From the NCBI RefSeq assembly GCF_020536995.1, contig NC_068366.1, positions 25,232,973-25,296,972 on the forward strand: a stretch of DNA of 64,000 nucleotides. The letters run 5' to 3'. Position 1 is the stretch's first letter. The number at the start of each line of letters is the position of its first letter. The position numbers and the translations under genes were made by a program. Of the stretch, positions 34,701 through 48,300 are shown one piece after another. The stretch comes from Dreissena polymorpha. Lineage: Eukaryota; Mollusca; Bivalvia; Myida; Dreissenidae. The notes beneath the pieces were generated by a model. It was given only the letters and a program-made list of their open reading frames with translations. It searched no databases and was not told the DNA's origin.

Positions 34701-36230
34701 CAAACAACCAAGAGAAAAAACTACGAGGGAAATAAATAGCATGGAGAATTGAACCAAATATTGGTGACAGGCGCTCACTTGTCAAGTAGCCATTGTCATC
34801 GAAACGAATCCTGTAAACAATCGACCGGTGCCCCAAACACAACAACCAATGGGTCGCCGATAACTTAGTAAATGTTAAATTGTACCCCACAACTATGTTA
34901 TGATGCCCAGGAAATCATATTCATATCTCTGTACTGTTGTAAGATAGAAGCAAACGTTTACCTTGGTGCAAACAAAACATGTTAGATGTTGAACACAAGT
35001 TCAACGTCGAATTAGCAATTACATGACAGCTCAGTTGACTCGAGTTGTTTCTTTCGGTACACCAGAGCGGCATTTTGCACACACAAAAATGAGAAAAGTT
35101 CCTCCGGACAACGATAACACGTTTGTATTCTTCATATATTTAAGGTACCATGGAAACTGAAACTGGTGTAGATTTGGAAATATTTGCAGCCCATATATTC
35201 GGAAATAAAAATGTGTACACAAACGCTATCGGCTTACTCCGTTGAAAGTACTATTAGTGACGCTTGCCGATACAAGCGAGTAGTTCGTGGTCGAATTACT
35301 GTCTCGGAAATGTTACGTTTGTCGATATATACCCCTACCTCGTTTTCAAAAATGGAAGTTGTCAAATACTAGCGTAGAATGCACACTGAACAATTGAATG
35401 TCCATAGCGGTATGCCATGTGGGCTAATACTTTGTTAGGGTCTCAACATTAAACAGATGATGTGGAATCATAAAATGAAATGATTTTAAATGTGTCAGAC
35501 TTGTTGTTTTTTCCTCCATCTTGTTAGTCTTGTGCACAAGTAAACACACGTAGAAGTAAACTATTGTCTTAATCAAGACTCCATCAGTTATGTTTCACTG
35601 AAACAATTGACCGCGAAGTTAATATACGGAATATCTATGAGATCTAGGTTAATAATCTTGCACACTATGTATTTGGAAACAATAGTACACATACGAAGTT
35701 ATAATCGGGTAAATGCATGCTTACAGGCGTGTTTAAGTTCAATATAAAGAGGTGTTTCCAATAAAAAGCACATATTGCAACAAACACGGTTTCATCTTAA
35801 GGCCATTAAAAACAAATCATAACTGTTTTTTTTCGAGTATTGTTTCTTATTTCAATGCCTTGTATTGACCGTTCTAAGGCGATTGCCACACTCTTAATAA
35901 TGTTTCTGTTTTGTTACGATTGCGTTTGTTTTGTCAAGTACATTTGTTTTTTTATCAAACGGTTTGCTTATTGAATCCTTTCCATACATTCAGAACTATA
36001 TAGTACAGTAAAGGTCTTCTTATGATATTGTAGCTAAAGTTGAAACTGATTTTCTTTGTCACGTTGTAGTATTAATAAGTTGATGTCACCTTTACCAACG
36101 TAACGTGTATCATTAATCGGAAAAGTCACTTCACTCTATAAGAAAAAATAACGATAACAATTCTGGTATAACTTTTAAGTTGTTTTTATAGTTAATGTTA
36201 ATTACATTTCAGTAACGTAGAAATCATGTT
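31735..36230. other. Intergenic region between genes A and B
   Basis: Holds the presumed promoter of A (see 31,970-32,040) and the 3' end of B. Two diverged related segments, about 33,095-33,400 and 33,485-33,750, share CAAA-ACCAGGTAT, then GGATG, AATGCAGTCA-TAAG and further pieces in the same order. No exon recognised; the open frame at 34,573-34,890 (minus) resembles nothing I know. Confidence 0.5.
31970..32040 (-). promoter_or_regulatory. Putative gene A promoter block shared with gene B
   Basis: The plus-strand sequence AAGGTCATTCTGCTTTGAGATA (21 of 22 bases shared) recurs upstream of gene B at 59,361-59,382 as AAGGTCATTCTGCGTTGAGATA. On the minus strand a TATATAG sequence lies just upstream of it (about 32,024-32,031). 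The block is about 240-300 bases before the ATG in both genes. A core promoter is inferred, not shown. Confidence 0.45.
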
Positions 36231-36358
36231 TCAACCAGAAAAGTCACACTGGCAGACTTCACATCCGTTTCCGTCTTTCTTGAACTTGGGTGGATTCCCG
36301 CATTCCAACAAGCACTGTATTGGCTTACATCCGGTGGATCTAGTTGTCGTGTAGCCAG
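36231..36358 (-). CDS. Gene B terminal exon, antistasin-like module
   Basis: Acceptor ATGATTCTAG, phase 1, 128 nt. Encodes TGCKPIQCLLECGNPPKFK then KDGNGCEVCQCDFSG and a stop. Cysteine spacing C-x4-C-x3-C ... D-x2-GC-x2-C-x-C fits the antistasin-like family. It matches gene A exon 8 residue by residue over most of its length. Confidence 0.87.
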
Positions 36359-39300
36359 CTAGAATCATAGGTATGGAATACATTTACATTTTTAATAGTA
36401 AATTATCAAGGTATACGACGTATATTAATTTAAACAAATATGAATGATGGTATATGTATTTTATTACAAAAAATCGCTAATTCAAATATCCATCGGCCAT
36501 TTGTTTGATTCTTTGGTTGGTACATTGAATTTTAATTCTCAGTAAAACAGAAAGAATTCATAAAATGCCAATCACTAAACTTATATAAAAGACACGAATA
36601 TTTGCATGCTTATATGTGAATAGCATATATAAGCCGATTGTCTCTCACAGTTATTGTAACCGTTTAACATTCCGTTTCATCATACTGGACTGGTATATGT
36701 TTAAATTATGTTGACAGTAATGTCCATCCTCTTGACGAAGAATGTTATTTTCATTTTGTCATGTATGCAAGTAAAGTATTCTTAAATAAATACAGCTATT
36801 GTTTTTGAGAAATGCACGTTTAAATAATTGCTAAATTTAATTTACATAACGAAGGCATATTATAACCATTAACTAAATCGTACACTGTTTCATTGTAGAA
36901 TTTTTAATTGTATTAAAGACACAAATATTTAATATATATTTCGAAGAATACTTGAATTTGACGTTTCCCCTGCCCCAAGAATGTCTCATTTTAAAGAGGT
37001 GTGGACATTTATATAAGTACAATTTATAGCATTTTTGACAATCTCTGTTTAACGTTTATCATCCTGATGCTTCATGTTAATTTATGGGATTAATAACCTT
37101 GGTTAAATGGCACATAACTTCATCACCACAAAATACTGACATACATAATATGCAACTCTTGTACAACTTCATAGTTAATCAAGATCTTTATAAAATCTCG
37201 TTTAGACACACATACAATTGTTAGAGTAACAATGTACAGATGTTAAATATAAGAAACACCGCGTGTTTAACAGTTCATGTTGATGCGCAGAAAACTAAGA
37301 TAATAGTCTCACAAGTTAAACCATTTCCAATGATGTTTAGTACAATGTATTTAAACATGCTTGTGTTCAAGGTTGCATAACACTGGAACGAAGACCGCGA
37401 TATAAACACGAATAACGTCCTTTAATTGAGCATAGTATTATCAACAGATCAACTAAGTTTAGTGACTCTACGCTAACCATTTGGGACTAATTTACGATAC
37501 ATAGTACACATGTACATTGATGCGAGTATCCGAAATTTGCATACGTTCAGAGGCACATTATTCGACAAGAAATGACAATACACATCCATACAAATTAAGC
37601 CTTGAAAGTGTAATACTACCAAAAGCATATTTGTTGATTTGATACGAAGAAAAATAAAACACTATGATACACAATGAAGCGTGTCAAACCAACCGACCGA
37701 AATAGTGATTCATGTTCGTTACACAATATCATAGAATATGTTATATGTGTACATTTTAAATCAAGTGTAAGGCAACTCATATATGATAAGTAAAGTGCTG
37801 CGAATATAGAGGTCGATTGCCTTTTATAAAGGACCTAAAGAAGGGGACAAGAAATTATTCCAAAGTATCTGTCGCTTGAAGATTTGAAAAAGTTTCTATA
37901 CACATGTTGCTTAAAATATGGAAAAACAAGTATGAGTGTGACTTTAATCTTACCAGCACATAGGCAGATAGGACAGAAATTGTCATCAACGTCTATGCAG
38001 CTTCCTATGTTTGGACAATCGTCCGGAAAATGTGGACACCCTAAACATTATACAGATTGATAATGTTAACCTAAAATGGCTTGAAATGTGTTCCCTTAAA
38101 TAATCACTGTTGTAAAAAACTTAAATGTTTATAAAACATGATATTTCCGGATAATTAAATGTTAATGTTTTTTTTGTTAAACAAGAAGCAGTCTGCGCTA
38201 TTTAATAACTTCATAAGAATACATTTCTTGATGTAAACCGTTCATATCAGAAGCTTTTATATTTATTTTATATAACAATGGTTACATAACTGTAAATTCC
38301 AAAACAATAAAAAAGAATCGTTATGTTTAACTAATTTGAAATGTATAACACTAACCTTGTTCTGTCACAATCGTGGTTATTGAGGTTGTAGTCGTTGGAA
38401 TGGCTGTTGTGGCTTTAGTCTTTGGAGTTGTTGTTATAGTAGTTGTAGGTGTGGTTGTTGGAGTGGTGGTTGGAGTGGTTGTAGGACTGGTTGTTGGAGT
38501 GTTTGTTAAAGTGGTTGTTGAAGTGGTTGTTGAAATGGTTGTTGGAATGGTTGTTGGAGTGGTTGTTGGAGTTGTTGTTGGAATGGTTTTTGGAGTGGTT
38601 GTTCGAGTGGTTGTTGGAGTGGTGGTTGGAGTGGTGGTTTGAGTGGTTGTTGGATTGGTTGTTGAAGTGGTGGTTGGAGTAGTGGTTGGAGTGGTGATTG
38701 GGGTGGTGGTTGGAGTGGTGGTTGGAGTGGTGGTTTGAGTGGTGGTTGGAGTGGTGGTTGGAGTGGTGGTTGGAGTGGTGGTTGGAGTGGTGGTTGGAGT
38801 GGTGGTTGGAGTGGTGGTTGGAGTGGTGGTTGGAGTGGTGGTTGGAGTGGTGGTTGGAGTGGTGGTTGGAATGTTGGTTGGAGTGGTGGCTGGAGTGGTG
38901 GCTGGAGAAGTGGTTGGAGTGGTGGTTGGAGTGGTGGTTGGAGTTGTTGGTGGAGTGGTCGTTGGTGTGGTAGTTGGAGTGGTGGTTGGAGTGGTGGTTG
39001 GAGTGGTGGTTGGAGTGGTGGTTGGAGTGGTGGTTGGAGTGGTGACTGGAATGGTGGTTGAAGTGGTGGTTGGAGTGGTTGTTGAAGTGGTGGTTGGAGT
39101 GGTTGTTGGAGTGGTTGTTGGAGTGGTTGTTTGAGTGGTTGTTGGAGTGGTGGTTGGAGTGGTGGTTTCAGTGGTGGTTGGAGTTGTGGTTGGAGCGGAT
39201 GTTGGAGCGGATGTTGGAGCAGTTGTTGGAGCGGTTGTTAGAGCGGTTGTTGGAGCGGCTGTTGGAGTGGTTGTTGGAGTGGTTGTTGGAGTTGTTGGTG

Positions 39301-42300
39301 GAGTGGTTGGTGGAGTGGTTGGTGGAGTGGTTGGTGGAGTGGTTGGTGGAGTGGTTGGTGGAGTGGTTGGTGGGGTGGTTGGTGAAGTGGTTGCTGGAGT
39401 TGTTGGTGGAGTGGTTGGTGGAGTGGATGTTTGAGTGGTTGTTGGAGTCGTTGTTGGAGTCGTTGTTGGAGTGGTTGTTGGTGTGGTTGTTGGAGTGGTC
39501 GTTACAACTTAAATAAAGTAAGGATCACAATATATTATTAAAAAAAGGGTTGTACATAAAAGACCTATGATGAAGGTTAACATACAACTTTAATACTACG
39601 CAACCAGGTTAGTAAATTATTTGAAACCAAATATAATCATTGATGAGTCAAATTATGTAATATTCTTATTTCGATATTACAATCAGTATTATTAACATCA
39701 TAGCCTTTGTCGCCGTCATTGCAATTTCAAAATAATATACACAAAAGCAACAGAATCAGTTTACACTTCGTTTATATAAAGTATATTTAGTTAGTTATAC
39801 ACGTCTCACCTGAGTACGATCGCGTTTTGTTTTACTGAATGCTTATAATATATGCTCGTTATAACTTACTTGACCCCATGCATTCCAAGCAGCCATTCCG
39901 GTCTATGTGACAGTCTGTCATGAATTCGGGACGGATAGTAAAAGCTGGACACCCGTTATTGTTAAGAATCGGCCTTGAGTGATCACCTGGTGTTGATAAA
40001 AAAGATTATTATCATTACTCAGATAATACCCCGTGTTTATTTATTTATAAAACATAATATGTTCCTCGTCGACAGCAATCTTCAATCATCCACACGGTAT
40101 TTAAGTGACGAACGAATTAATAATCGTATCATATAATGCTTTGCACTTGTTTGTAATAAGAGCAAATCCGCTGTACGGCTTGAATGAGTGAATTATTATT
40201 ACTCCCTTAGTATATAACAATATTTTAAATTATTTTCTGTATTTCGTTTATTATATCGTTATAAGAAAAATAAATCATTGTCATTACTTCTATTTGAACT
40301 TTTTTGTGAGTACAGGCAAAGTCTAAGTTTTTGTTGTGTTTCTCCACTGATTTGAATATGAGTCTAAGTGCCGATATATATTACTAGTAGCTAGATATTC
40401 CTAACTGCAGTTTACATCAATTTATGTAAATTTAAGAGAACATCATTGTTCCACTTTAATGTACCAGTACAAAATGAATGTGATATTGTAAATACGAATT
40501 AACATAACATTTACATATTATTTATTTAGCAATGACATTAAACTTAAACAATTGTTTTAATTCAATTATTTATTCTAGGTTTCAACATTAATGCACTGAA
40601 ATCTAGATACTGATGTAATAATGTTAACATACCCGTTGCCGAACAATAGGCGCAATCATTGGCATCAAAGGCTACATTCGATGGAAGGCAGTTTGATACC
40701 AAAGGACACACTGGTAACAAAAAATAGACATTTCCACTGTTGTAGTCACTCTTGTTCTGTATTGTTTGTATATGTTCCAAATATTTTGCAAAGTTAACAA
40801 CATGTGGATGTTTTTAGAATACAACATTCGTAAAGTATGTATTTATAACATACATATACAACGTTACAAATTTAAGAAAAATACACTCACATCGTTGTTT
40901 CGATTAGTACTATGGTAGTTTTTATTGTGTATGCGCTCACTTAAAATATTATGTAAACAAATCTAAAATATGAGCGATATACCTAGATCTCCACCGCCTC
41001 CTCCTGTTGTTGTTCCTGTACCTCCGGAATTTGTTGATGAGCCACTGGATCCTGTATTCTGTGTTGCGGCACTAGAACCTATATTTGCAATAAATGCATG
41101 TGTGCGTCAATGTATCCAGTTTGAAGAAAATGTATTCGATTGTTTTTATCTAGACTGCATTAAAACTAATTGCTACCAAACGCCACACAAATTCAATTAC
41201 AACAGCTTGGCATCACTATAAAAATTAGTAAGTAAGTAATACGATCTTAAATAGGTCATTTAGTATATTTCGGACATACTGCTTTAAAAGCTTGTCAAAA
41301 TATCACCTGGTTTCAAACTATAAGAGAAACCCGCACTGATAGACGCATTGTTTGAGGTGAAAGGAGATGTTGTTTGGCTTACTTTAGGAGATGTTGTTTG
41401 GAACGCATAGTATCGTTAAAGTAAAGCTGGAAATCGGTTATTCGAATACCAATGTTTCAAAAGTTTAAACATATAGTTTATGATATGTTGTAAATGTATA
41501 TGATAAAATATAAAGTATCTCGTATAATTTTATGATACGCATGCTCTGTGTGGTACGAACTGTATATATAATAATTCCTTTCAAATACGTTTACATTACA
41601 GCGTAATGTTGGAAGCTTAAGTTGTTAACGCTGCGTAGGCGTAACACTTTTGCCGCTGTGTAAGAAGAAAGTTGTATACCGAAAACAAAACAGAGATGTT
41701 CTTAGAAGTCTTAGATGGCTTCTATCATGTATGATAATATGCAGTTGATGATGTCAAACGAACATATGGGTTTTAAAAAATCGAAGCGGAATTTTGAGTG
41801 ATAATAGAAAATAATAAGTCACGCATATTCTTAAATGATGTTATCCGTATAGTGTAACTTGTTCAACCATACAAGACCATGCATACATTGATGGAAAGAT
41901 GAGGAATACGAGGATATGCCAGTTGTAGTCCATTTTAGCAATACAAACATTTAATATGTAAAGCATTTGAAGTTTCTTAAATTCGATATTGATTATTAAC
42001 AATCATTACAATTTGTGAGTAAAATCAATTCTATAAAAAAGTGTTTGTATTTATCTTGTTTTTTTGTAGTTGTTTGTTTGCTTATGAATAATGACAAATT
42101 ATATCAATTACATGTATAATGGTAATTTCGAAAAAGATTCATCGTTTACTAGTATAACCTACTGATTGTTGTCTTAACACTTGTCAATCTTTGATAATTA
42201 AACATTCAAACCAAACACGAATAAACGTCTTAAAGAAGGTGTAATATTCCATGAATTTGTTAAATCAAGGCTTCAAACAAAGCTTGCTTTGTTACACCGC

Positions 42301-45300
42301 GTCAGTGCCCTACTTAGTCACCCAAGGAACAATCTAACTATACTAAATTTAATCAGTTACATCCAGTCCAAAACAAAATACCATTTAAAATTTAAAAGTA
42401 TTTTGCAATATTTCTTCTGCTATCAGGTGTGCGTTTAGATTTTTGGACGTAATACACGTGTGACGTTAATGTTACAGGGCAACAATCATCGCGGACGTAA
42501 CGACTCCATGACTGCACACACGTTTTGGTAATCTCCTCTTGTGTTTGACCAGACGTTTAATTACTGGTTACCTCTATATAAGTTTGAAAGTTTAGGTACT
42601 TGACGTGATTTTTAAACGAGCCGTTTAGGATATAATTGCTTTATTGATCACCTGCAGGGTTTGCACATACTGCACATACACTCTGTTGTTGGGTTTTTCT
42701 TAGCTTTTTAATGAAATTGTATATGTAATATGTATATGTATTACTAAAATACATTTGTTTAAAAACACTCTAAGACAAAGAAACCAGCTAGTTAAAGGGG
42801 CTTTTACTCGTTTTGGTCAATTTAAAAAAATAAAGAAAATTGTTTCACATTCGCAAATTGTTGTTTTAGTTATAAAATGTGTGAGGAAACAGTAATACTG
42901 AACATTTACCATGGTGTAAAATATCCATTATGTGCATCTTTTGACAATTGTGAAACCTGAAAATTTAAATGCGTTGCAACGCGAAACGATTGAATAATTT
43001 GGAGAGTTCTTTTGTCGTTTATTTATTTTGTTTAACTACGAGGATTGCTTATATACAATTAAATACATCCGTCATGGTATGAGCACGGATGGCCGAGTGG
43101 TCTAAGCGGTAGACTTTTACTCCAGGACTTCAGGGGTCAGTGGTTTGACCCCAGTTGAGGGTTACTTGTTATTATTTTTTAAATTTTATTTCTTTTTTAA
43201 CTGGAGCTTTATGGATCCAACGTTCACATTAATCAATATAAAACAATAAAAGACAAACTGCAATACATGCCAAAATCTATGAAAAGGCCCCTCTTAGACC
43301 ACTAATGTTTTGTCGGTTCGGTAAGATTCAGCTAAATTATTAAGTCTGCGGTATTACAACTACAAAACTAATATTAAGTACTTGTTGTCAAATGTTTAAA
43401 TATTCAAGTTATTTTAAACTACGTCATTTTATTTTTACAATTCTGCATTCGGTTAAAATGAAAACAAAAACATGTACTGTTGACATAAAACAAAAAAGAA
43501 AAAAGTGCATCGTAGTTATTATGCGAATGATTGGAGTAAGAGGTCGAAGTTCCACGTTACATTTTGAAACAAACTAAATAGGTACGTAACTATAATTAGA
43601 ATTCCTTAAAGAAACCGAATGTTCATGCGTAACAGTTCAATGCAACAAATCAATGCAACAAAGCAATATGCTAAACATAATAATAATTATTATTATTGAA
43701 TTTGTCATATTTCTGAAAATTCGTGTAAATGAACTGTACACCGTTCCGGTGGTACCACAATGTTAATGCAAACATATTATATATTGAGACAAATAAAGTT
43801 TCACTCATTAAACCGCTTATGCTTTCGATTGAATGCCTAGATGTCCACTGCGCTTAGTCATATGTAAAATGCATTTAACTATTTATTTCTGGGCTAACGT
43901 AGTCAATGCAATGTAAATGTATTCAACATGAGGAATCACAACACCGTTTGGAAGCTATGCTCTTTGCTAGATAATCTTAGAATACAAACCCAGTTATTTT
44001 ATTAGCATATTAGCATATACAGATACAGATGTGTGTTTCCTATTTTAGTATAAAACATCTATACTTACTATTGGGTTTATCAACGGACACGTTTACTTAA
44101 TAAATTCACAATACTTATCGATACCATATAGTTCCAAATTCTTAAAGACTATCGCATATCAAGAAAAAACACAGTTCCTGAACTGGACGTGTTACATGCT
44201 CCGTTTGTTGTAAATCTTGTTGTTTGATATATTCTGTCCATCGATCATGTCAACACAAATAGATTGTAGAAAACTTACCATGAAAACAAACAGTCACGTT
44301 CAAATTATAGAACAAGATTTATCACCCATATGTATACCGATGTATACATGTATCTCTAGATATACTTATCAACCCTGGATTAACTTATGAGATATGCGAA
44401 GCATTTTAATACACCTTTAATGCACTATAGTAAACGTATTTTCAATTTGTCGGATAACGGTTTTTACAGAGAAGACTAACACCGCCCACAGGTTAATGTT
44501 TTAATAGTGCGACTGTCCGTTCTGTCGTCACATTGGAACCAATGAAATGCCTGATTATTTATTCACCCCAGGAAACCCGATACCTTGCAGGTCGTGTAAT
44601 ACCATAGGGGACAGTGCTGTGCATTTTGGCATGAACTTACAATGATACTATTGATAATATATAAGGCATTAAAATTACAAGTGAATGCATATATGCCCAC
44701 ATACACTTACTGTAGGCCTCTGCAAAGCAAAGAAATAGAAACATAATTGCTGAAAAGAATTATAAAGTCACTGCCCACATATGGTTTCCTGGTCTTCCCC
44801 AGATGGTTTCAATGTTTTCCGAATATGGTCATAAAAAACGCAAATTTCTCCACAATAAATAGTTTTCTGGAGAAACCCTGCTGAGAGGTTATGGCAGACA
44901 TGTGAAAGCTTGCATAAATCCTTTAATTATTGTAGTGAATTGCAAATTAAAGCAGTTTTTTCTCCCCTAAATGCCTGAAAATGGCCCGTTTTGCTCGATC
45001 TTCTACTTTAGGGAGCCACATTTTGCTCATCTTTTAAAGAAAATTTGTCAGGATTTTTTCTACATGTAGGCCAATACCTTTGTAATCAATGTTAATACAC
45101 AGTTTTTTCAAATTGGACTTAATTTTTTTTTCCAATTTACTTACCCTATGTAAGTTCATGCCAAAATGCACAACACTGTCCCCTATGGTATTACACGACC
45201 CGCAAGATATCGGGTTTCCTGGGCTGTTATTTATATTTATGAAAACAAATCTTTGCTACACACATTCCCATTGGAAATACATAAGCATAGCTTATTTGTT

Positions 45301-48300
45301 TAAACGTGTGTCCCGACGAGGGTGGGTAATCTCAAATGATTTAAACCATTATTATTATATAAGAGAAATATGTATATATTTTACAAATATATATTGATAC
45401 AATCGAATTCAATCAAGGCGAAGCATAATATAAAAAGAAAGTAAGTTTAAATGCAAATAGGTGGTAAAAAACTGCAGTGTATCAAATCGCACTAGAAACT
45501 TGTATTGCAACTATGGTAAAACAATGACACTGTGTTCAGGTTAAACAATTACCTTTGTCGGATTTTAAATGGATACATTCGATTATGTAAATCAATGATC
45601 AAATTATACAAAAACTACTTCACCGGTCAAACAAAGAAGTGGTTTGTGTGGTGGAAAGACGTATCGCTTTTCAGCAAAAATGTAAACAATATAAATATTA
45701 AACGTAATTTATCGTTAATGAAACTCATCTTTTAGTTAATAAGTATCTGTATCATTTATGTTTTTGTCTCAACATATTTGACCGTTCAGAGTACATTCAA
45801 TTATAAAATGAAGAAAGTTCAATTCTGAATGTAATTCGTAAAAAGTATAATAACGAAACGAAATAATTACTTCCCCATGCTTTTTTAACAACAAATATTT
45901 GTGTTACTCATAATTAATTATAATTACTATTATCACCAAGAGAACATGTTTTAATAAGTCCAGAAATATATTACAATGTTTTACCGTCACTTCATCATTG
46001 TGTCACGTACTTAATTATAGGATCAATAAAGTACTAACTATAATACAGAATGATATATATCCGACAGATTATTTTAATTATTAAAACTACTCTGCTTACC
46101 TTATTTTAGACTTCGTTGACTTGATTTAGACATTGAATGTTCACAAGAATTGCACTTGTGTTAATGTTTTTGAAAATTAATCAGTCTTTTCTTAAATGTT
46201 TTTCTTGTTTACATCATAAATTTTATCAAAAACAGAGATTTATGTTGTAAGCATGAGCAATCATATCGTATTTCAGTACGACTATAGTTTTAAGCTCTAG
46301 CAGTTTATGTTTATTACACTGGAAATGGTTACAACTAAACCTTTCAAACGAACACCTTTTTTGAAAGACATGAGATTAGATCTACCTGCACTGGACGTTA
46401 TCGCCGCATTCGTAGTAGCGATGCTTGTCGCCGGTGCGTTCGTTGATTGAGGTACACCTGATTGTGACGACCCTGACATAACATGATATATGTGTTGAAT
46501 TGCTGTTTGTATTTAAGTTGAATGTGCTGGCATTTAAGTTAAGTCAGTTGAAAATTGGTCTACACAATACAAGACAATGCATAAACTAAACATAAATCAA
46601 TACAAAAACAATTTAAAAAACAATGGAGGTTTTAATCTTTTGAATTACGCGACGAGCCACATACTTAGCCCAGAATTAATAACAAAAATACATTCGTAAA
46701 AAATGGAAGTCTAATATTCAAAAACGTTATTCTAACATTGCGCTCCTTTATGGTATTTGTTTTCGACAATGCCGCCGAGATAAACTTATCATACTGTATG
46801 CATTTCTAATTAATGTTAAATTCTAACATATAATTTATAGGAAAATATACTTTATTGTTACATTATTTGTATATTCTCTATGGATATGACCAACGTCGAA
46901 ATATAGCTAACTTGAAACTGGCAACAATAAAAATGCACCAGAAACTTTCAATCTAAACCAAGTATTACATGGTCGAATCTTCCAAGACCATCCTTATAGA
47001 GTGCATCGGCTTAGATTCGCTTCTGGCGACGCAACTGATAAGTATAACTATATTTTAAAGTATCGAGCATATTCGTGTAAACAAGAGAACTGCGTTTAAT
47101 ATAAATACATATAAAATTCAATTAATTCATTTTAATTATTTGGATTAGGCCAACAGATGTATGGACTAATTTCCTCGAACATGGTTTTACGTGTGTTTCA
47201 TCTAAAATATATGTATGCTTTCCCAGACACAATTCTGCACCAGGAAGTAGTTATCTTTGTAAATTGTATAACAATATTTTCAAACGTAAGCAATAAATGT
47301 TGATACCATAATTACACGTTCAGACCAATTATTTTGTTTTAGTCATAGTATATTATAGCTGCTTCTATTAACCATCACAATGTTATTGAATGGTGCTAGA
47401 AATGTCCTGAATAAATACGGTTTTAATAACGTAAGACCCTGACATAACATTAATGTTTTATAATCAGAATACATTTGCTTGAATAGTATATCATTCTGCC
47501 AAGCGTAGTTAATAGTGTATACAGAGACGGATTTTGTTCTTAAACAAACACAATGATGTACCACCGACAACAGCGCTACATTTATCCAGTTTGCTCAATC
47601 ATGTCGTTTTGCTTTATTCATTAAATAAATTCCTGATAGTATTGTCCTCGATAATACTGTTGACAGGATTGTATTGCAATATATGGTTTGTATTTAAATA
47701 TGTGAACGTTTTACCTGAGTTCATAATGCCCGATCCCATCTGAACAGAACCTCCTCCAAGACTTCCGGGATTGAACCCTCCTGAAAAGAATTATCGTATT
47801 TTTAGTGTATGTTAAGCATTTGACGATAACGAAGTATGTTAGAAAACAAAACAGCGATGCAATGGAATCGTTTTTTCAAAATGATTTGTGCCTTTCTTCA
47901 CGATTTGTTAAATGCATTCAACCCTTCATTAGCGTGAATTATCATTTAATTTTGACGATTGTGTAAATCAATACAAAAACAATTTAAAGTTGGGGTCGCA
48001 GGCTTGGAGCGCAAAACATTGGAGGTTTTAATCTTTTGAATTACGCGACGAGCCACATACTTAGCCCAGAATTAATCACAAAAATACATTCGTAAAAAAT
48101 GGAAGTCTAATATTCAAAAACGTTATTCTAACATTGCGCTCCTTTATGGTATTTGTTTTCGACAATGCCGCCGAGATAAACTTATCATATTGTATGCATT
48201 TCTAATTTATGTTCAATTCTAACATATAATTTATAGGAAAATATACTTTATTGTTACATTATTTGTATATTCTCTATTGTTATGACCAACGTCGAAATAT

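Noticed and set aside
34573-34890. 105-codon minus-strand frame
   Set aside because: No recognisable domain, unusual composition, no splice context; probably chance.
38373-39516. Long plus-strand frames rich in Val/Gly, Trp/Leu/Glu and Ser/Gly/Trp
   Set aside because: All are antisense readings of the Thr/Pro exon of gene B; 12-bp repeats keep several frames open at once.
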